DNA of 57,013 nt, from positions 1 to 57,013 of the forward strand of contig SZOV01000008.1 in NCBI GenBank assembly GCA_030263375.1, given 5' to 3'. Each line of letters opens with the position of its first letter. Within the stretch, counting starts at the first letter, position 1. The stretch is from Deltaproteobacteria bacterium PRO3. GTDB lineage: Bacteria; UBA10199; DSSB01. The position numbers and the translations under genes are program-made. Under the pieces are notes generated by a model. It was not told where the DNA came from, did no database searches, and saw only the letters and a list, made by a program, of their open reading frames with translations. This document shows, piece by piece, positions 18,407 to 27,878 of the stretch.

Positions 18407-19342
18407 GTGACGAGGCGGACGGTGCGGCAAAAATCGCTGTGGGTCCCGGTCGGCGAGAAGGACCGCCTGCACCTGCGCCGCATCTGGAAAAATCCCCAGG
18501 GCCCGCCCCTCTTCCTGCTCCACGGCTCCGTCGAAAACGGCCGCGTCTTTTATTCCGAGGCCGGCAAGGGCCTCGCCCCCTACCTGGCCGAGCACGGCTA
18601 CGACGTCTACGTCGGCGACCTGCGCGGCCGCGGCGCCTCCCGTCCCGCGATCGGGCCCCGCTCGCGCTACGGGCAGACCGAGCAGATCGCCGAGGATATC
18701 CCCGCGATGCTCCGCGCCATCCGCGAACGGCGGGGCCCCGTCCCGCAGCACTGGATCGCGCACAGCTGGGGCGGCGTCCTGCTGGCCTCCGCCTACGCGC
18801 GCTTTCCCGAGATAAGGCCCTGGGTGAAGTCCCTCGCCTGCTTCGCGAGCAAGCGGCGCATCCGCGTCTTCAATTGGGAAAAATTCGTCAAGATCGACCT
18901 GTTTTGGAATTGGGGGGCCAGGTTCCTGGTGGGGCTCTACGGCTACCTGCCGATGAAAGAGCTGCGCCTGGGCGCCGACAACGAGACCGCCCTCTCCCAC
19001 CGGCAAAACCGCCTGTGGGTGCAGCCGAACTATCCCTGGATCGACCCGGCCGACGGCTTCGACTACGCGGCGGCCCTGGCCGAGGCGAAGCTGCCGCGGA
19101 CCCTGCACCTCGTGGGCTGCGCGGACCGCAGCCTCGGACACCCGAGCGACGTGGAGGATTTCATCCAGGAGACGCATCCCGGCCGCTTCGAATATCGTAT
19201 CTTGGGAAGGCGCTGGGGAAACCTCCACGACTACGGGCACATCGACATCCTGACGCACCCCGACGCGCGGGAAGATCATTTCCCCTGGCTATTGCATTGG
19301 TTGAAAGGCGAGCCCTTGCCTACTCGTCCAGGACGAAGGTGA
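18407..19342 (+). CDS. Alpha/beta hydrolase (lysophospholipase/aminopeptidase-like)
   Basis: A 311-aa alpha/beta hydrolase. The oxyanion loop is LFLLHGSVENG; the YVGDLRGRGAS strand-turn precedes the nucleophile in AHSWGG; the acid is likely in GCADRSLGH and the catalytic His in DYGHIDIL. I read a GTG start at 18407 with GGGGGAG about 8 nt upstream. It follows the NCS2-like permease directly. No signal peptide is visible. Its end overlaps the convergent dodecin gene by 23 bp. Substrate unknown. Confidence 0.85.
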   Translation: MTRRTVRQKSLWVPVGEKDRLHLRRIWKNPQGPPLFLLHGSVENGRVFYSEAGKGLAPYLAEHGYDVYVGDLRGRGASRPAIGPRSRYGQTEQIAEDIPAMLRAIRERRGPVPQHWIAHSWGGVLLASAYARFPEIRPWVKSLACFASKRRIRVFNWEKFVKIDLFWNWGARFLVGLYGYLPMKELRLGADNETALSHRQNRLWVQPNYPWIDPADGFDYAAALAEAKLPRTLHLVGCADRSLGHPSDVEDFIQETHPGRFEYRILGRRWGNLHDYGHIDILTHPDAREDHFPWLLHWLKGEPLPTRPGRR

Positions 19343-19523
19343 TCCAGCACTCGACGCGGTACTCGACGATCTTTTTCTTCTCCACCTTCGCCTTTTGGGC
19401 GACGACCTCCAAGCCGGTGATGCCGCGCAGGGTCTTGGCGGCGCGAGAGATGGCCTGGTTGACGGCGTCGTGGAAGCTTTCCTTCGAGGAAGCCACGATT
19501 TGGGTCTTGCGAGCGACGGCCAT
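19320..19523 (-). CDS. Dodecin family flavin-binding protein
   Basis: A small protein of 67 aa that forms dodecameric shells binding flavins. The sequence follows the dodecin pattern: an initial strand, SSKESFHDAVNQAISRAAKT (13-32) as the single helix, then two strands including VEYRVECWITFVLDE; a Trp at the flavin stacking position is not at the classical place. AAAGGAG precedes the ATG by 6 nt, and TATAAT (19558-19563) is a candidate -10. A role in flavin storage or protection is inferred from the family. Confidence 0.92.
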   Translation of the reverse strand: MAVARKTQIVASSKESFHDAVNQAISRAAKTLRGITGLEVVAQKAKVEKKKIVEYRVECWITFVLDE

Positions 19524-19607
19524 AGGAGACTCCTTTCGAGGTTTTTGGGATGGGGAAATTATAGGAGTCCGGGGACTAATTAAAAACCTTTATTTTCGGG
19601 AACCCGG

Positions 19608-20273
19608 TTACAGGGCGGAATTCGCCTTGGGCGCGCCGGAGAGCAGGCGTTTGGCGATCCCCACGACCATCGGCAGGATGGAGATGAAAATCACCACCAA
19701 GATAATCAGGTGGATCTTTTCCCCCCAGGGGCTGCGGCCTAAAAAATACCCCAGCATCGTCATCGAAAGGACCCAGCCGATGCCGCCGAAGACGTTGAAC
19801 ATCACGAACCTGCGGTAGGACATGTCGGCCACGCCGGCGATGAATGGCACGAAGGTCCGCATGATCGGCACGAAGCGCGCCAGGATGATCGCCTTGCCAC
19901 CGTGCTTTTCGTAGAAGGCGTGGGCCTCGAGGGCGTATTTTTTCTTGAAGAAACGATTGTCCGGCTTGTCGAAGATCTTGGGTCCCGTCTTGCGGCCCAG
20001 TAGGAAACCTACTTGGTCTCCGATCACCGCGGCGGCCATCAAGGTCAGGTTGACGGTCCAGATATTGAGAATGGGTTCGCCCCCGCTGAGCGAGCGCGAG
20101 CAAAGGACGCCCGCAGTCACCAAGAGCGAGTCGCCCGGCAGGAAAAAGCCCACCAAGAGCCCCGTCTCGGCGAAGACGATCGCGATCAGGACCGCCAGTC
20201 CGCCGGAGCGGATCAGGGCCTCAATGCCCTCGGGGGTGTGGAGGTTGGTGATCAGGGCGAAGAGCTCTTGCAT
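19608..20273 (-). CDS. DedA family membrane protein
   Basis: A 221-aa inner-membrane protein of the DedA/VTT superfamily. Helices lie at about 25-45, 65-90, 140-165 and 175-210. Family hallmarks are FAETGLLVGFFLPGDSLL (34-51), GDQVGFLLGRKTG, and the RFVPIMRTFVPFIAGVADM loop with conserved arginines. Some DedA/VTT proteins flip undecaprenyl phosphate or phospholipids; the cargo here is not determinable. It has its own short transcription unit between dodecin and a fatty-acid-hydroxylase-like gene. Confidence 0.93.
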   Translation of the reverse strand: MQELFALITNLHTPEGIEALIRSGGLAVLIAIVFAETGLLVGFFLPGDSLLVTAGVLCSRSLSGGEPILNIWTVNLTLMAAAVIGDQVGFLLGRKTGPKIFDKPDNRFFKKKYALEAHAFYEKHGGKAIILARFVPIMRTFVPFIAGVADMSYRRFVMFNVFGGIGWVLSMTMLGYFLGRSPWGEKIHLIILVVIFISILPMVVGIAKRLLSGAPKANSAL

Positions 20274-20317
20274 GGGCCTGGGCTAGCACGCTTCGCCGCC
20301 CCGTCCAAGCAAAAGGC

Positions 20318-20926
20318 TCAAGGTTGGACCCGGGTGCGGAAGACCCAATCCCACAGCGGCGTGGTGACGCCGAAGTTCCCGTGGGGGTCCTTGAAGTGGT
20401 GGCGCAGGTGGTGGGTCTTCCAGAATTTCATCAGAGGGCCGCGGGCCGGGCCGAAATGGGTCGAGTAATGCACCCATTCGTAGAGGAAATAACCGATGAA
20501 GAGCCCCGCCTCCATCAGGAGGCCTCGCGCCAGGCCGCCGCTTAAGAGCGTGAAGAGCAGGACCTCCGCGGGGCCCAGGAGAAAGCCGATAAAGGGAGGG
20601 GCCAAGATCAGGTCTTGGGCCTCGACGTCGCGGTGGTGGGCCAGGTGGAGGCCGGAGTGGAAGGTCTTCCAGGGCTCTCCGCCCCGCGTTCGGTGGAAGG
20701 AGAAGCGGTGCAGCAAGTATTCCACCAAGGTCCAGGCGAAGACTCCCAGGCCGATCCAGAGCAAGGCGGATTGCCAGGACCTTGTTTCTAAATGCAGGGA
20801 CCAGAGGACCAGGGCTAGGCCCGCCGGGACGTAGATCGCGATCGTGACCCAGGGGTGGGGGAAGCGGGTGAAGAAGAGCTTTAGCGCCGGATGCTGGAAG
20901 GGTTGGTAGGAGGACGTCCGTTTCAT
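20318..20926 (-). CDS. Fatty-acid-hydroxylase superfamily membrane protein
   Basis: A 202-aa membrane protein with the histidine clusters of the diiron hydroxylase/desaturase superfamily: HRFSFH, HLAHH, HYSTH and HHLRHH. They lie between two pairs of hydrophobic helices, as in FAH12/Scs7 and carotenoid or sterol hydroxylases. I start it at 20926 (MKRTSS); the longer frame to 21139 runs into an inverted-repeat element and has no homology character. The substrate is unknown; hydroxylation of a lipid is the natural inference. Confidence 0.88.
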   Translation of the reverse strand: MKRTSSYQPFQHPALKLFFTRFPHPWVTIAIYVPAGLALVLWSLHLETRSWQSALLWIGLGVFAWTLVEYLLHRFSFHRTRGGEPWKTFHSGLHLAHHRDVEAQDLILAPPFIGFLLGPAEVLLFTLLSGGLARGLLMEAGLFIGYFLYEWVHYSTHFGPARGPLMKFWKTHHLRHHFKDPHGNFGVTTPLWDWVFRTRVQP

Positions 20927-21014
20927 GGTGCTCTCGTTTAAAAAACGGAGTGCCCTAGCTTTGTAACGAATAGCGGGCGGGATGTAAATAACCTCTCGGT
21001 TACCTTTAAAGGAG

Positions 21015-21138
21015 TGCGTCCTAGGCGATGGGCCTGGAACGGGTCCTGTCCGGTCTGCACCCCCACCGTGCTCGCAGGCTGCGCGCGGCGGGGGGCCCCC
21101 GCCCGGCCACCCGTTCCAGGCCCATCGCCTAGGACGCA
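21015..21138. repeat. Long inverted-repeat (MITE-like or snap-back) element
   Basis: Perfect 30-bp arms (21015-21044 and 21109-21138, beginning TGCGTCCTAGGCGATGG) enclose a 64-nt, very GC-rich, asymmetric loop that contains a small GGGGGCCCCC palindrome. Flanking TTTAA on both sides extends the symmetry imperfectly. It lies downstream of typA and upstream of the hydroxylase-family gene. It could be a miniature transposable element, a very strong hairpin or an assembly artefact. Confidence 0.7.
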
Positions 21139-21203
21139 ATTTATTAAAGTATTACTTGCGGAGTTTTGCTTGGAGAGTATTGCCTTCGGGAGTGCTGAGC
21201 GAA

Positions 21204-23012
<1,809 letters not shown>

Positions 23013-23095
23013 AGTTTTCCTTGGGCTGCGTTCCTAGCGGGGCCGGGCCGGCGAAGGCAAGGCTTTTTGCGCTTATTTTCGGAGAATCATGGCAG

Positions 23096-23572
23096 CTAGT
23101 CCAGATGCGCGCCGAGGCCCTCCGGGCCGGGCGGGAAGATCTCTTGGAGGGCGCGGCAGCGGTAGGCGAAGATCTTGTCGAGGTCGCGGCGCACCAAAAG
23201 CCGGTTGACGAGGGCCCCGCCCAGGACGGCGTACTCGACGAGGTCTTCGACTTGGGTGCCGCCGTCCCTTTCGGTGAAGAGATGCTGGTGAATCCAGCGC
23301 CGGTAGGGTCCCCGCCGCTGCTCGTCGACGAAGCGAAAGGGCGGCTCCCAGACGCTGATCTCGCTGCGCCAACGGATGGGGAGGCCGCGCAGCCACAGCC
23401 GGTAGTCGATCACGGTGCCCTGTCGGATTTCGGGCGTGCTGGACTTCAGGACCTTGAAATGGAGCCAGGGTGGCGTGATCCGCTGCAGATTGCCGGGGTC
23501 GGCGAAAAAGGGAAAGAGCTCCGCGCGGGGCGTCGGCAGCCAAAGGGAGCTTTTCAGCAGAAAGGTCTTCAT
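23096..23572 (-). CDS. SRPBCC-fold (START/polyketide-cyclase-like) protein
   Basis: A 158-aa soluble protein with the SRPBCC ligand-binding layout: SSLWLPTPRAELFPFFADPGNLQRITPPWL (8-37) is the usual helix-grip start, and the C-terminal helix follows VEDLVEYAVLGG. Members of this subgroup (coenzyme-Q-binding COQ10-like, ligand-binding SRPBCC) often have no known ligand. It starts one base after the thermonuclease-like gene's stop, so the two are probably co-translated. Confidence 0.82.
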   Translation of the reverse strand: MKTFLLKSSLWLPTPRAELFPFFADPGNLQRITPPWLHFKVLKSSTPEIRQGTVIDYRLWLRGLPIRWRSEISVWEPPFRFVDEQRRGPYRRWIHQHLFTERDGGTQVEDLVEYAVLGGALVNRLLVRRDLDKIFAYRCRALQEIFPPGPEGLGAHLD

Positions 23573-24133
23573 TCAATCTTTCCAGAGCCCGAGGCCTTGC
23601 TGCCGCGCTTGGCGTTCCAGGTCGAGGAACTCCGCCTTGTAGCGGTAATCGAAGTTGCGGAAGGCGTCGGCCCAGCCGTAGCGAATCAGCTCGCGGTTGA
23701 CCAGGTATTCCCTCGTTTCGTCGTCCGCTCCCTTCTTGGGGCGCGGCGCCCCGACGGCCTTCGCGAAGCGCTCTGGTTTCATCCGCACGTAGACATAGGC
23801 CAGGGAGCGCTGGTACTTGTCCCGGCTGGTCTGGTCAAATTCCAGCCGCACGGGCCCCTTCCCCACCAGCTTCTTCAGCACCTCGTAGGATTTTTTGCCC
23901 ATCTTGAGCAGCGTCTTCGCGTCGCGATGGGTGCGCTGGGTGTCGCGGTACAACTTGTCGTTGCGATGCAGCTCGGGGGCGTCGATCCCGATCAGGCGGA
24001 CCTTGCGGCCGTCCTTCAGCTTGAGGGTGTCGCCGTCGTAGATCTTCTTCACGGCGATCCACTCGGACTCGGCGCGCAGGGGCGCGGGGCAAAGCGCGAG
24101 GCAGAGCAAGAAAATTCCGATGACTCGCTTCAT
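23573..24133 (-). CDS. Exported thermonuclease-like (SNase) protein
   Basis: A 186-aa protein with a signal peptide (MKRVIG...LRA, cleaved about residue 21) and an OB-fold SNase domain. Catalytic and calcium-site residues are recognisable in YDGDTLKLK (32-40), Arg46, IDAPELH (50-56) and the later RSLAYVYV arginine. The long insert between the strands (about 60-85 and 125-140) is larger than in staphylococcal nuclease. A secreted or periplasmic nuclease is expected. Its ATG overlaps the stop of the 51-aa zinc ribbon gene as ATGA. Confidence 0.88.
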   Translation of the reverse strand: MKRVIGIFLLCLALCPAPLRAESEWIAVKKIYDGDTLKLKDGRKVRLIGIDAPELHRNDKLYRDTQRTHRDAKTLLKMGKKSYEVLKKLVGKGPVRLEFDQTSRDKYQRSLAYVYVRMKPERFAKAVGAPRPKKGADDETREYLVNRELIRYGWADAFRNFDYRYKAEFLDLERQARQQGLGLWKD

Positions 24134-24285
24134 TCCGCTCCGCCTTCACAGCAATGCGTGAGCCAGCCGCAGGCGTTGCACTTGAAATGGCCGTGCTCGG
24201 CGCGGACGGGTTGGCCGCAGCGCTCGCAGGCGGCGGGGACGGTTCGATCGCAAAGGGGCGGGCATTCGGTATCTTCGCCGCTCAT
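24130..24285 (-). CDS. Small zinc-ribbon protein (51 aa)
   Basis: A short frame I read directly: it begins MSGEDTECPP and ends CCEGGAE. Two C-x2-C pairs (CERC at 20-23 and CNAC at 36-39) make a zinc ribbon; four additional cysteines lie at the ends. The start overlaps the pgsA stop as ATGA and the stop overlaps the nuclease start as ATGA, so the three genes should be translated together. This coupling is the main evidence that it is a real gene. The function is unknown. Confidence 0.72.
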   Translation of the reverse strand: MSGEDTECPPLCDRTVPAACERCGQPVRAEHGHFKCNACGWLTHCCEGGAE

Positions 24286-24887
24286 CGGTACCTCTGGAGG
24301 ATGGTGCGGGAGAATTGGACGACGTAGTTGACCCCGGAGCCGACGGCGATGACCAGGGAAAGGATCAGGAGGATCCAGCCCATCCGTCCGAAGTCGAGAC
24401 CGAGGAAGGGGTAGTAGACCATCAGGCCGATCAGGGCGAGGGTCTGGGTGGCGGCCTTCTTCTTGCCCCAGTAGTCCGCCGGCAGGTCGATCTGCTCGGA
24501 GGCTGCCATGCCCCGCAGCGCGGTGATCGAGATCTCGCGGGCCAGGAATACGATGACCATCCAGGCCGGGATGCGGCCGATCGGGATCAGCATGATCATC
24601 ACCGCCAGGATCAGCAGCTTGTCGGCCAGGGGGTCGAAGTATTTTCCGAAGACGCCGTTGATCTTGTACTTGCGCGCGTAATAGCCGTCGACCAGGTCGC
24701 TGACGCCGGCCAGGATGAAGACCAGGGCGGCGGCGATGCCCATGACCAGGTTGTCGCGGACGCTCTTTTCGGGGGAGATCTTGGCGATCAGGACCAAAAC
24801 GACGGGAATCAGCAGGATCCTGCCCAGGGTGAGGTAGTTGGGGAGGTTGAAATACTCCCGCTTTTTGGCGGTCTTCAAGCTGTCCAT
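24282..24887 (-). CDS. pgsA: CDP-diacylglycerol-glycerol-3-phosphate 3-phosphatidyltransferase
   Basis: An inner-membrane enzyme of 201 aa that commits CDP-diacylglycerol to phosphatidylglycerol synthesis. The CDP-alcohol phosphotransferase motif is complete: D64-x2-D67-G-x2-A-R-x8-G81-x3-D85-x3-D89. About six hydrophobic helices are visible. No Shine-Dalgarno is seen: the start codon lies about 12 nt from the arm of an inverted-repeat element that also abuts nadB. It leads the coupled pgsA-zinc ribbon-nuclease set. Confidence 0.93.
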   Translation of the reverse strand: MDSLKTAKKREYFNLPNYLTLGRILLIPVVLVLIAKISPEKSVRDNLVMGIAAALVFILAGVSDLVDGYYARKYKINGVFGKYFDPLADKLLILAVMIMLIPIGRIPAWMVIVFLAREISITALRGMAASEQIDLPADYWGKKKAATQTLALIGLMVYYPFLGLDFGRMGWILLILSLVIAVGSGVNYVVQFSRTILQRYR

Positions 24888-24896
24888 GTCTGAATT

Positions 24897-25116
24897 TCTA
24901 AGTGTCTAAGTACCTAAGTGCCTGAGTGCCTAAGTTTCTGGGCGCAAAATACGATAAAAAGTTGAAATTAGGCAAAAGAAACTTCGATGCTTGACAAGGT
25001 AATATGTTTCGAAGATGCAGGAAACCGGCGCTTTTCCAAGTACGATGAAATACAAGGACCATTTTTGCATGAGAAACTTTGACACTCAGGCACTTAGGTA
25101 CTTAGGCACTTGACAC
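24897..25116. repeat. Inverted element of degenerate 8-bp units, copy 1
   Basis: The left arm (about 24897-24939) is a run of 8-bp units such as AAGTGTCT, AAGTACCT, AAGTGCCT and GAGTGCCT. The right arm (about 25074-25116) is its reverse complement at about 37 of 40 positions. The roughly 140-bp interior is AT-rich and shares GGCAAAAGAAACTT with copy 2 at 36 kb. It fills the whole gap between the divergent pgsA and nadB genes. No transposase is present; a MITE-like origin is inferred. Confidence 0.8.
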
Positions 25117-25117
25117 T

Positions 25118-26707
25118 ATGAATCGGCACTACGATTTCATCGTCTTGGGGAGCGGCATCGCCGGATTGAGCTTCGCCTTGCAGGCGGCCCGCCACGGGAG
25201 CGTCGCGGTCCTCACCAAAAAGAACAGCGCCGAGTCCAACACCAACTACGCCCAGGGCGGCATCGCCTCGGTCGTCTCCCCCTCCGACAACCTCGAATCC
25301 CACGTCAAGGACACCCTCGAGACCGGCGCCGGCCTCTGCCATGAAGACGTCGTCCGCCGCGTCGTCGGCGAGGGACCGCACGTCGTGCAAGAGCTGATCG
25401 ACTTCGGCGTCGAGTTCAGCCGCGGCGAGTCGGGCGACTTCGACCTGGGCCGCGAGGGCGGCCACAGCGCTCGCCGCGTCCTGCACGCCGGGGATTTCAC
25501 CGGGCGGGTGATCGAGCAGGCCCTGCTCGCCTCCGTCAAGGCCCATCCCAACATTCAAATTCTCGAGCACCACTTCGCCGTCGACCTGCTGACCTCCCGC
25601 AAGCTGGGCATCGAGGAAAACCAGCCCAACCGCTGCCTGGGCGCCTACGTCCTCGACACGGTGAACCGCCGCGTCGAGACCTTCACCTCGGGAGTGACCG
25701 TCCTCGCCACCGGAGGGGCCGGCAAGGTCTATCTCTACACTAGCAACCCCGATATCGCGACCGGCGACGGCCTGGCGATGGCCTGGCGCGCGGGGGCCAA
25801 GGTGGCCAACCTCGAGTTCGTCCAGTTCCACCCGACCTGTCTCTATCACCCCAAGGCCAAGTCCTTCCTGCTCTCCGAGGCCCTGCGCGGCGAGGGCGGG
25901 ATCCTGCGCCTGAAGAGCGGCGAGACCTTCATGGAGCGCTACGACCCGCGCAAAGAGCTGGCACCCCGCGACATCGTCGCCCGAGCCATCGATTACGAGC
26001 TGAAAAAACGTGGCGACGATTACGTCCTTCTGGACATGACCCATATCCCCGTCGAATACCTGCGCGAGCGCTTCCCCAACATCTGCGCGAAGCTTTTGGA
26101 ATTCGGCTACGACCTCTGCCGCGAACCGGTGCCGGTGGTCCCCGCCGCCCACTACATGTGCGGCGGCGTGGTTGTGAACGAGCGGGCCGAGACTTCCTTG
26201 AAGAACCTCTTCGCCTGCGGCGAGGTCACCTTCACCGGCCTGCACGGCGGCAATCGCCTGGCCAGCAATTCCCTGCTCGAGGCCGTCGTCTATGCCGACC
26301 TGGCCGCGAAGCACGCCCCCGAGCGCCTCGCGGACGCCGCGGCGCCGAGCGTGGACATCCCCGCCTGGAATCCCGGCGACGCCTCCGATTCCGACGAGGC
26401 GGTGGTCATCAAGCAAAACTGGGATGAGATACGCCACTTCATGTGGAATTACGTCGGAATCGTCCGCACCAACAAGCGCCTGCTGCGCGCGAAAAAGCGG
26501 ATCGAGCTGCTCAAGGAAGAAATCAAAGAATATTACTGGAATTCGGTCGTGACCTCCGACCTGCTGGAGCTGCGCAACATCGCCTGCGTCGCCGAGCTGA
26601 TCATCCTCTCGGCCTTGTGGCGCAAGGAGAGCCGCGGCCTGCACTACAACCTCGACTTCCCCTCCCCCTCCGAGCTCTATCGCCGGGATACGATCCTGGA
26701 GCCGTAG
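25118..26707 (+). CDS. nadB: L-aspartate oxidase
   Basis: The first step of de novo NAD synthesis: it oxidises aspartate to iminoaspartate. A 529-aa flavoprotein of the succinate dehydrogenase/fumarate reductase family. The FAD motif is VLGSGIAGLSFA (8-19); TNYAQGGIA, GGHSARRVLHAGDFTG and HYMCGGVVV are NadB/SdhA active-site stretches. It lacks the SdhA N-terminal membrane-partner features. No nadA or nadC is adjacent. The ATG follows directly after an inverted-repeat arm with no Shine-Dalgarno. The stop TAG is part of a palindromic repeat. Confidence 0.95.
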   Translation: MNRHYDFIVLGSGIAGLSFALQAARHGSVAVLTKKNSAESNTNYAQGGIASVVSPSDNLESHVKDTLETGAGLCHEDVVRRVVGEGPHVVQELIDFGVEFSRGESGDFDLGREGGHSARRVLHAGDFTGRVIEQALLASVKAHPNIQILEHHFAVDLLTSRKLGIEENQPNRCLGAYVLDTVNRRVETFTSGVTVLATGGAGKVYLYTSNPDIATGDGLAMAWRAGAKVANLEFVQFHPTCLYHPKAKSFLLSEALRGEGGILRLKSGETFMERYDPRKELAPRDIVARAIDYELKKRGDDYVLLDMTHIPVEYLRERFPNICAKLLEFGYDLCREPVPVVPAAHYMCGGVVVNERAETSLKNLFACGEVTFTGLHGGNRLASNSLLEAVVYADLAAKHAPERLADAAAPSVDIPAWNPGDASDSDEAVVIKQNWDEIRHFMWNYVGIVRTNKRLLRAKKRIELLKEEIKEYYWNSVVTSDLLELRNIACVAELIILSALWRKESRGLHYNLDFPSPSELYRRDTILEP

Positions 26708-26732
26708 GGGCGAACACAAGGTTCGCCCCTAC
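26704..26732. repeat. Palindromic repeat, GTAGGGGCG family, copy 4 (type copy)
   Basis: Perfect arms GTAGGGGCGAAC / GTTCGCCCCTAC with loop ACAAG. The TAG in its left arm (26705-26707) stops nadB. Read on the other strand, the TAG in its right arm (26731-26729) stops the convergent exported-protein gene. The two genes therefore meet exactly at this hairpin, which could terminate both transcripts. Confidence 0.88.
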
Positions 26733-27310
26733 TGAAACTTGAGCGTCCCGCCCCCCGCCACGCCGTGGATCCGCAAAGAAAAGGGCACCTGCCGATCCCG
26801 CAGGCCCTCGTAGGGAAACACCACGCGATAACCCTGGTACCACAGGTTGAGGTAGTTGAAGAAATACAGCTCGAAGGCCGTAAGGGGGATCTTCTCGACC
26901 GTCTTGGGCTTGTAGACCTGGCCTCCCGCCTCGAGGCTTAAATCCTGGAGGGACTTCTCGTTGCCCAACTCCATCATCTCGCGCTTGCGACCGTAGAGCG
27001 CGACGAAGAAGGTCGCCTCGGGATCGGCGGCCAGCCAAGGGGCGGCCCGCTCCTTTGCCCGCTGGTCCTGGCCCAAGGGATAGACCTTGTCGTACTCGGC
27101 GCGGAAGGCCTCGCGGAACTCGTCGGAGGCGTAGGTGGCGTAGATCATCAAGGTGGCCTGGAGGTCCTGCCAGTTATAGTACTCGCCCTTCTTGGTGTAG
27201 CGCCGGAGGACCTTGCCGTAGGGATCTTGGACGGGAAAGACGGTGTCCTTCGCCAGGGCCGTTCCCGAGAACAGCGAGAGCACGAGCAGCCAAAGGACGC
27301 GCTTTTTCAT
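26729..27310 (-). CDS. Exported protein of unknown function
   Basis: A 193-aa protein with a clear signal peptide (MKKRVLWLLVLSLFSGTALA, cleavage after residue 20). The mature part is mixed alpha/beta with aromatic residues in a conserved-looking centre (ATFFVALYGRKREMMELGN, FELYFFNYLNLWYQGYRVVFPYE) but no domain I recognise. It is the last gene of the operon moxR to pyrE, 10 bp after pyrE. A periplasmic role is inferred only from the signal peptide. The stop codon is inside a palindromic repeat. Confidence 0.75.
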   Translation of the reverse strand: MKKRVLWLLVLSLFSGTALAKDTVFPVQDPYGKVLRRYTKKGEYYNWQDLQATLMIYATYASDEFREAFRAEYDKVYPLGQDQRAKERAAPWLAADPEATFFVALYGRKREMMELGNEKSLQDLSLEAGGQVYKPKTVEKIPLTAFELYFFNYLNLWYQGYRVVFPYEGLRDRQVPFSLRIHGVAGGGTLKFQ

Positions 27311-27320
27311 GGGGTGTTCC

Positions 27321-27878
27321 TCACGCCAACAATTCCGTTTTGGTAAAGAGACTGCGCACTTTCAAACCCTCCGCCTCGAGGGCCTCGCGCCCGCCCTCCT
27401 CCCGGTCGACGATCACCATGACGCCCAGGGGCACTAAGCCGGCCTCGCGGACCGCCTTGCAGGCCTTCAGGATGGAGCCGCCCGAGGTGATGACGTCTTC
27501 GACTAAAATCACCCGCATCCCCGGCCTCAGGTGGCTCGCCCCCTCGATCCAGCTCATGGTGCCGTGGCCCTTGGGTTCTTTGCGGACGATGAAGCTGAGC
27601 AGCGGGAAGCCGCGCAGGAAAGAAGTGACGGCGATCGCGGTGGCGATGGGGTCGGCGCCCAGCGTGGGGCCCCCGACGGCCTGGGCCTCGGCGAAATGCT
27701 CGGCCGCCAGCTCGCCCATCAGCTGCCCGACCAGGGTTGCGCCTTCCGGATGGAGGGTGGTCTGCTTGCCGTCGAAGTAGAAGTCGCTCATCCGGCCCGA
27801 GGCCAGGCGCACCTCCCGCTTCTGGTAGCTGAATTTCAGGATCAGTTCTTTGAGCCGTCGCCGGCGCTCCGCGTTCAC
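27321..27878 (-). CDS. pyrE: Orotate phosphoribosyltransferase
   Basis: Cytoplasmic pyrimidine enzyme of 185 aa that transfers phosphoribose from PRPP to orotate. The PRPP loop is VILVEDVITSGGS; the orotate-side SFIVRKEPKGHG loop carries the catalytic Lys region (family K-x-x-x-K/G-HG). ATG overlaps the preceding hydrolase stop as ATGA. Other pyr genes are not in the window. The placement at the end of the Bat operon has no obvious functional meaning. Confidence 0.94.
   Translation of the reverse strand: MNAERRRRLKELILKFSYQKREVRLASGRMSDFYFDGKQTTLHPEGATLVGQLMGELAAEHFAEAQAVGGPTLGADPIATAIAVTSFLRGFPLLSFIVRKEPKGHGTMSWIEGASHLRPGMRVILVEDVITSGGSILKACKAVREAGLVPLGVMVIVDREEGGREALEAEGLKVRSLFTKTELLA

Noticed and set aside
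20927-21139. N-terminal extension of the hydroxylase-family protein into the inverted repeat
   Set aside because: Arg/Pro-rich repeat-encoded residues without family similarity; ATG 20926 gives a normal protein.
24897-25116. CRISPR array (repeating 8-mers)
   Set aside because: The units are 8 bp, degenerate and contiguous, without spacers; no cas genes are nearby.
25094-26719. 541-codon open frame antisense to nadB
   Set aside because: No domain and the wrong codon pattern; nadB is complete on the plus strand.
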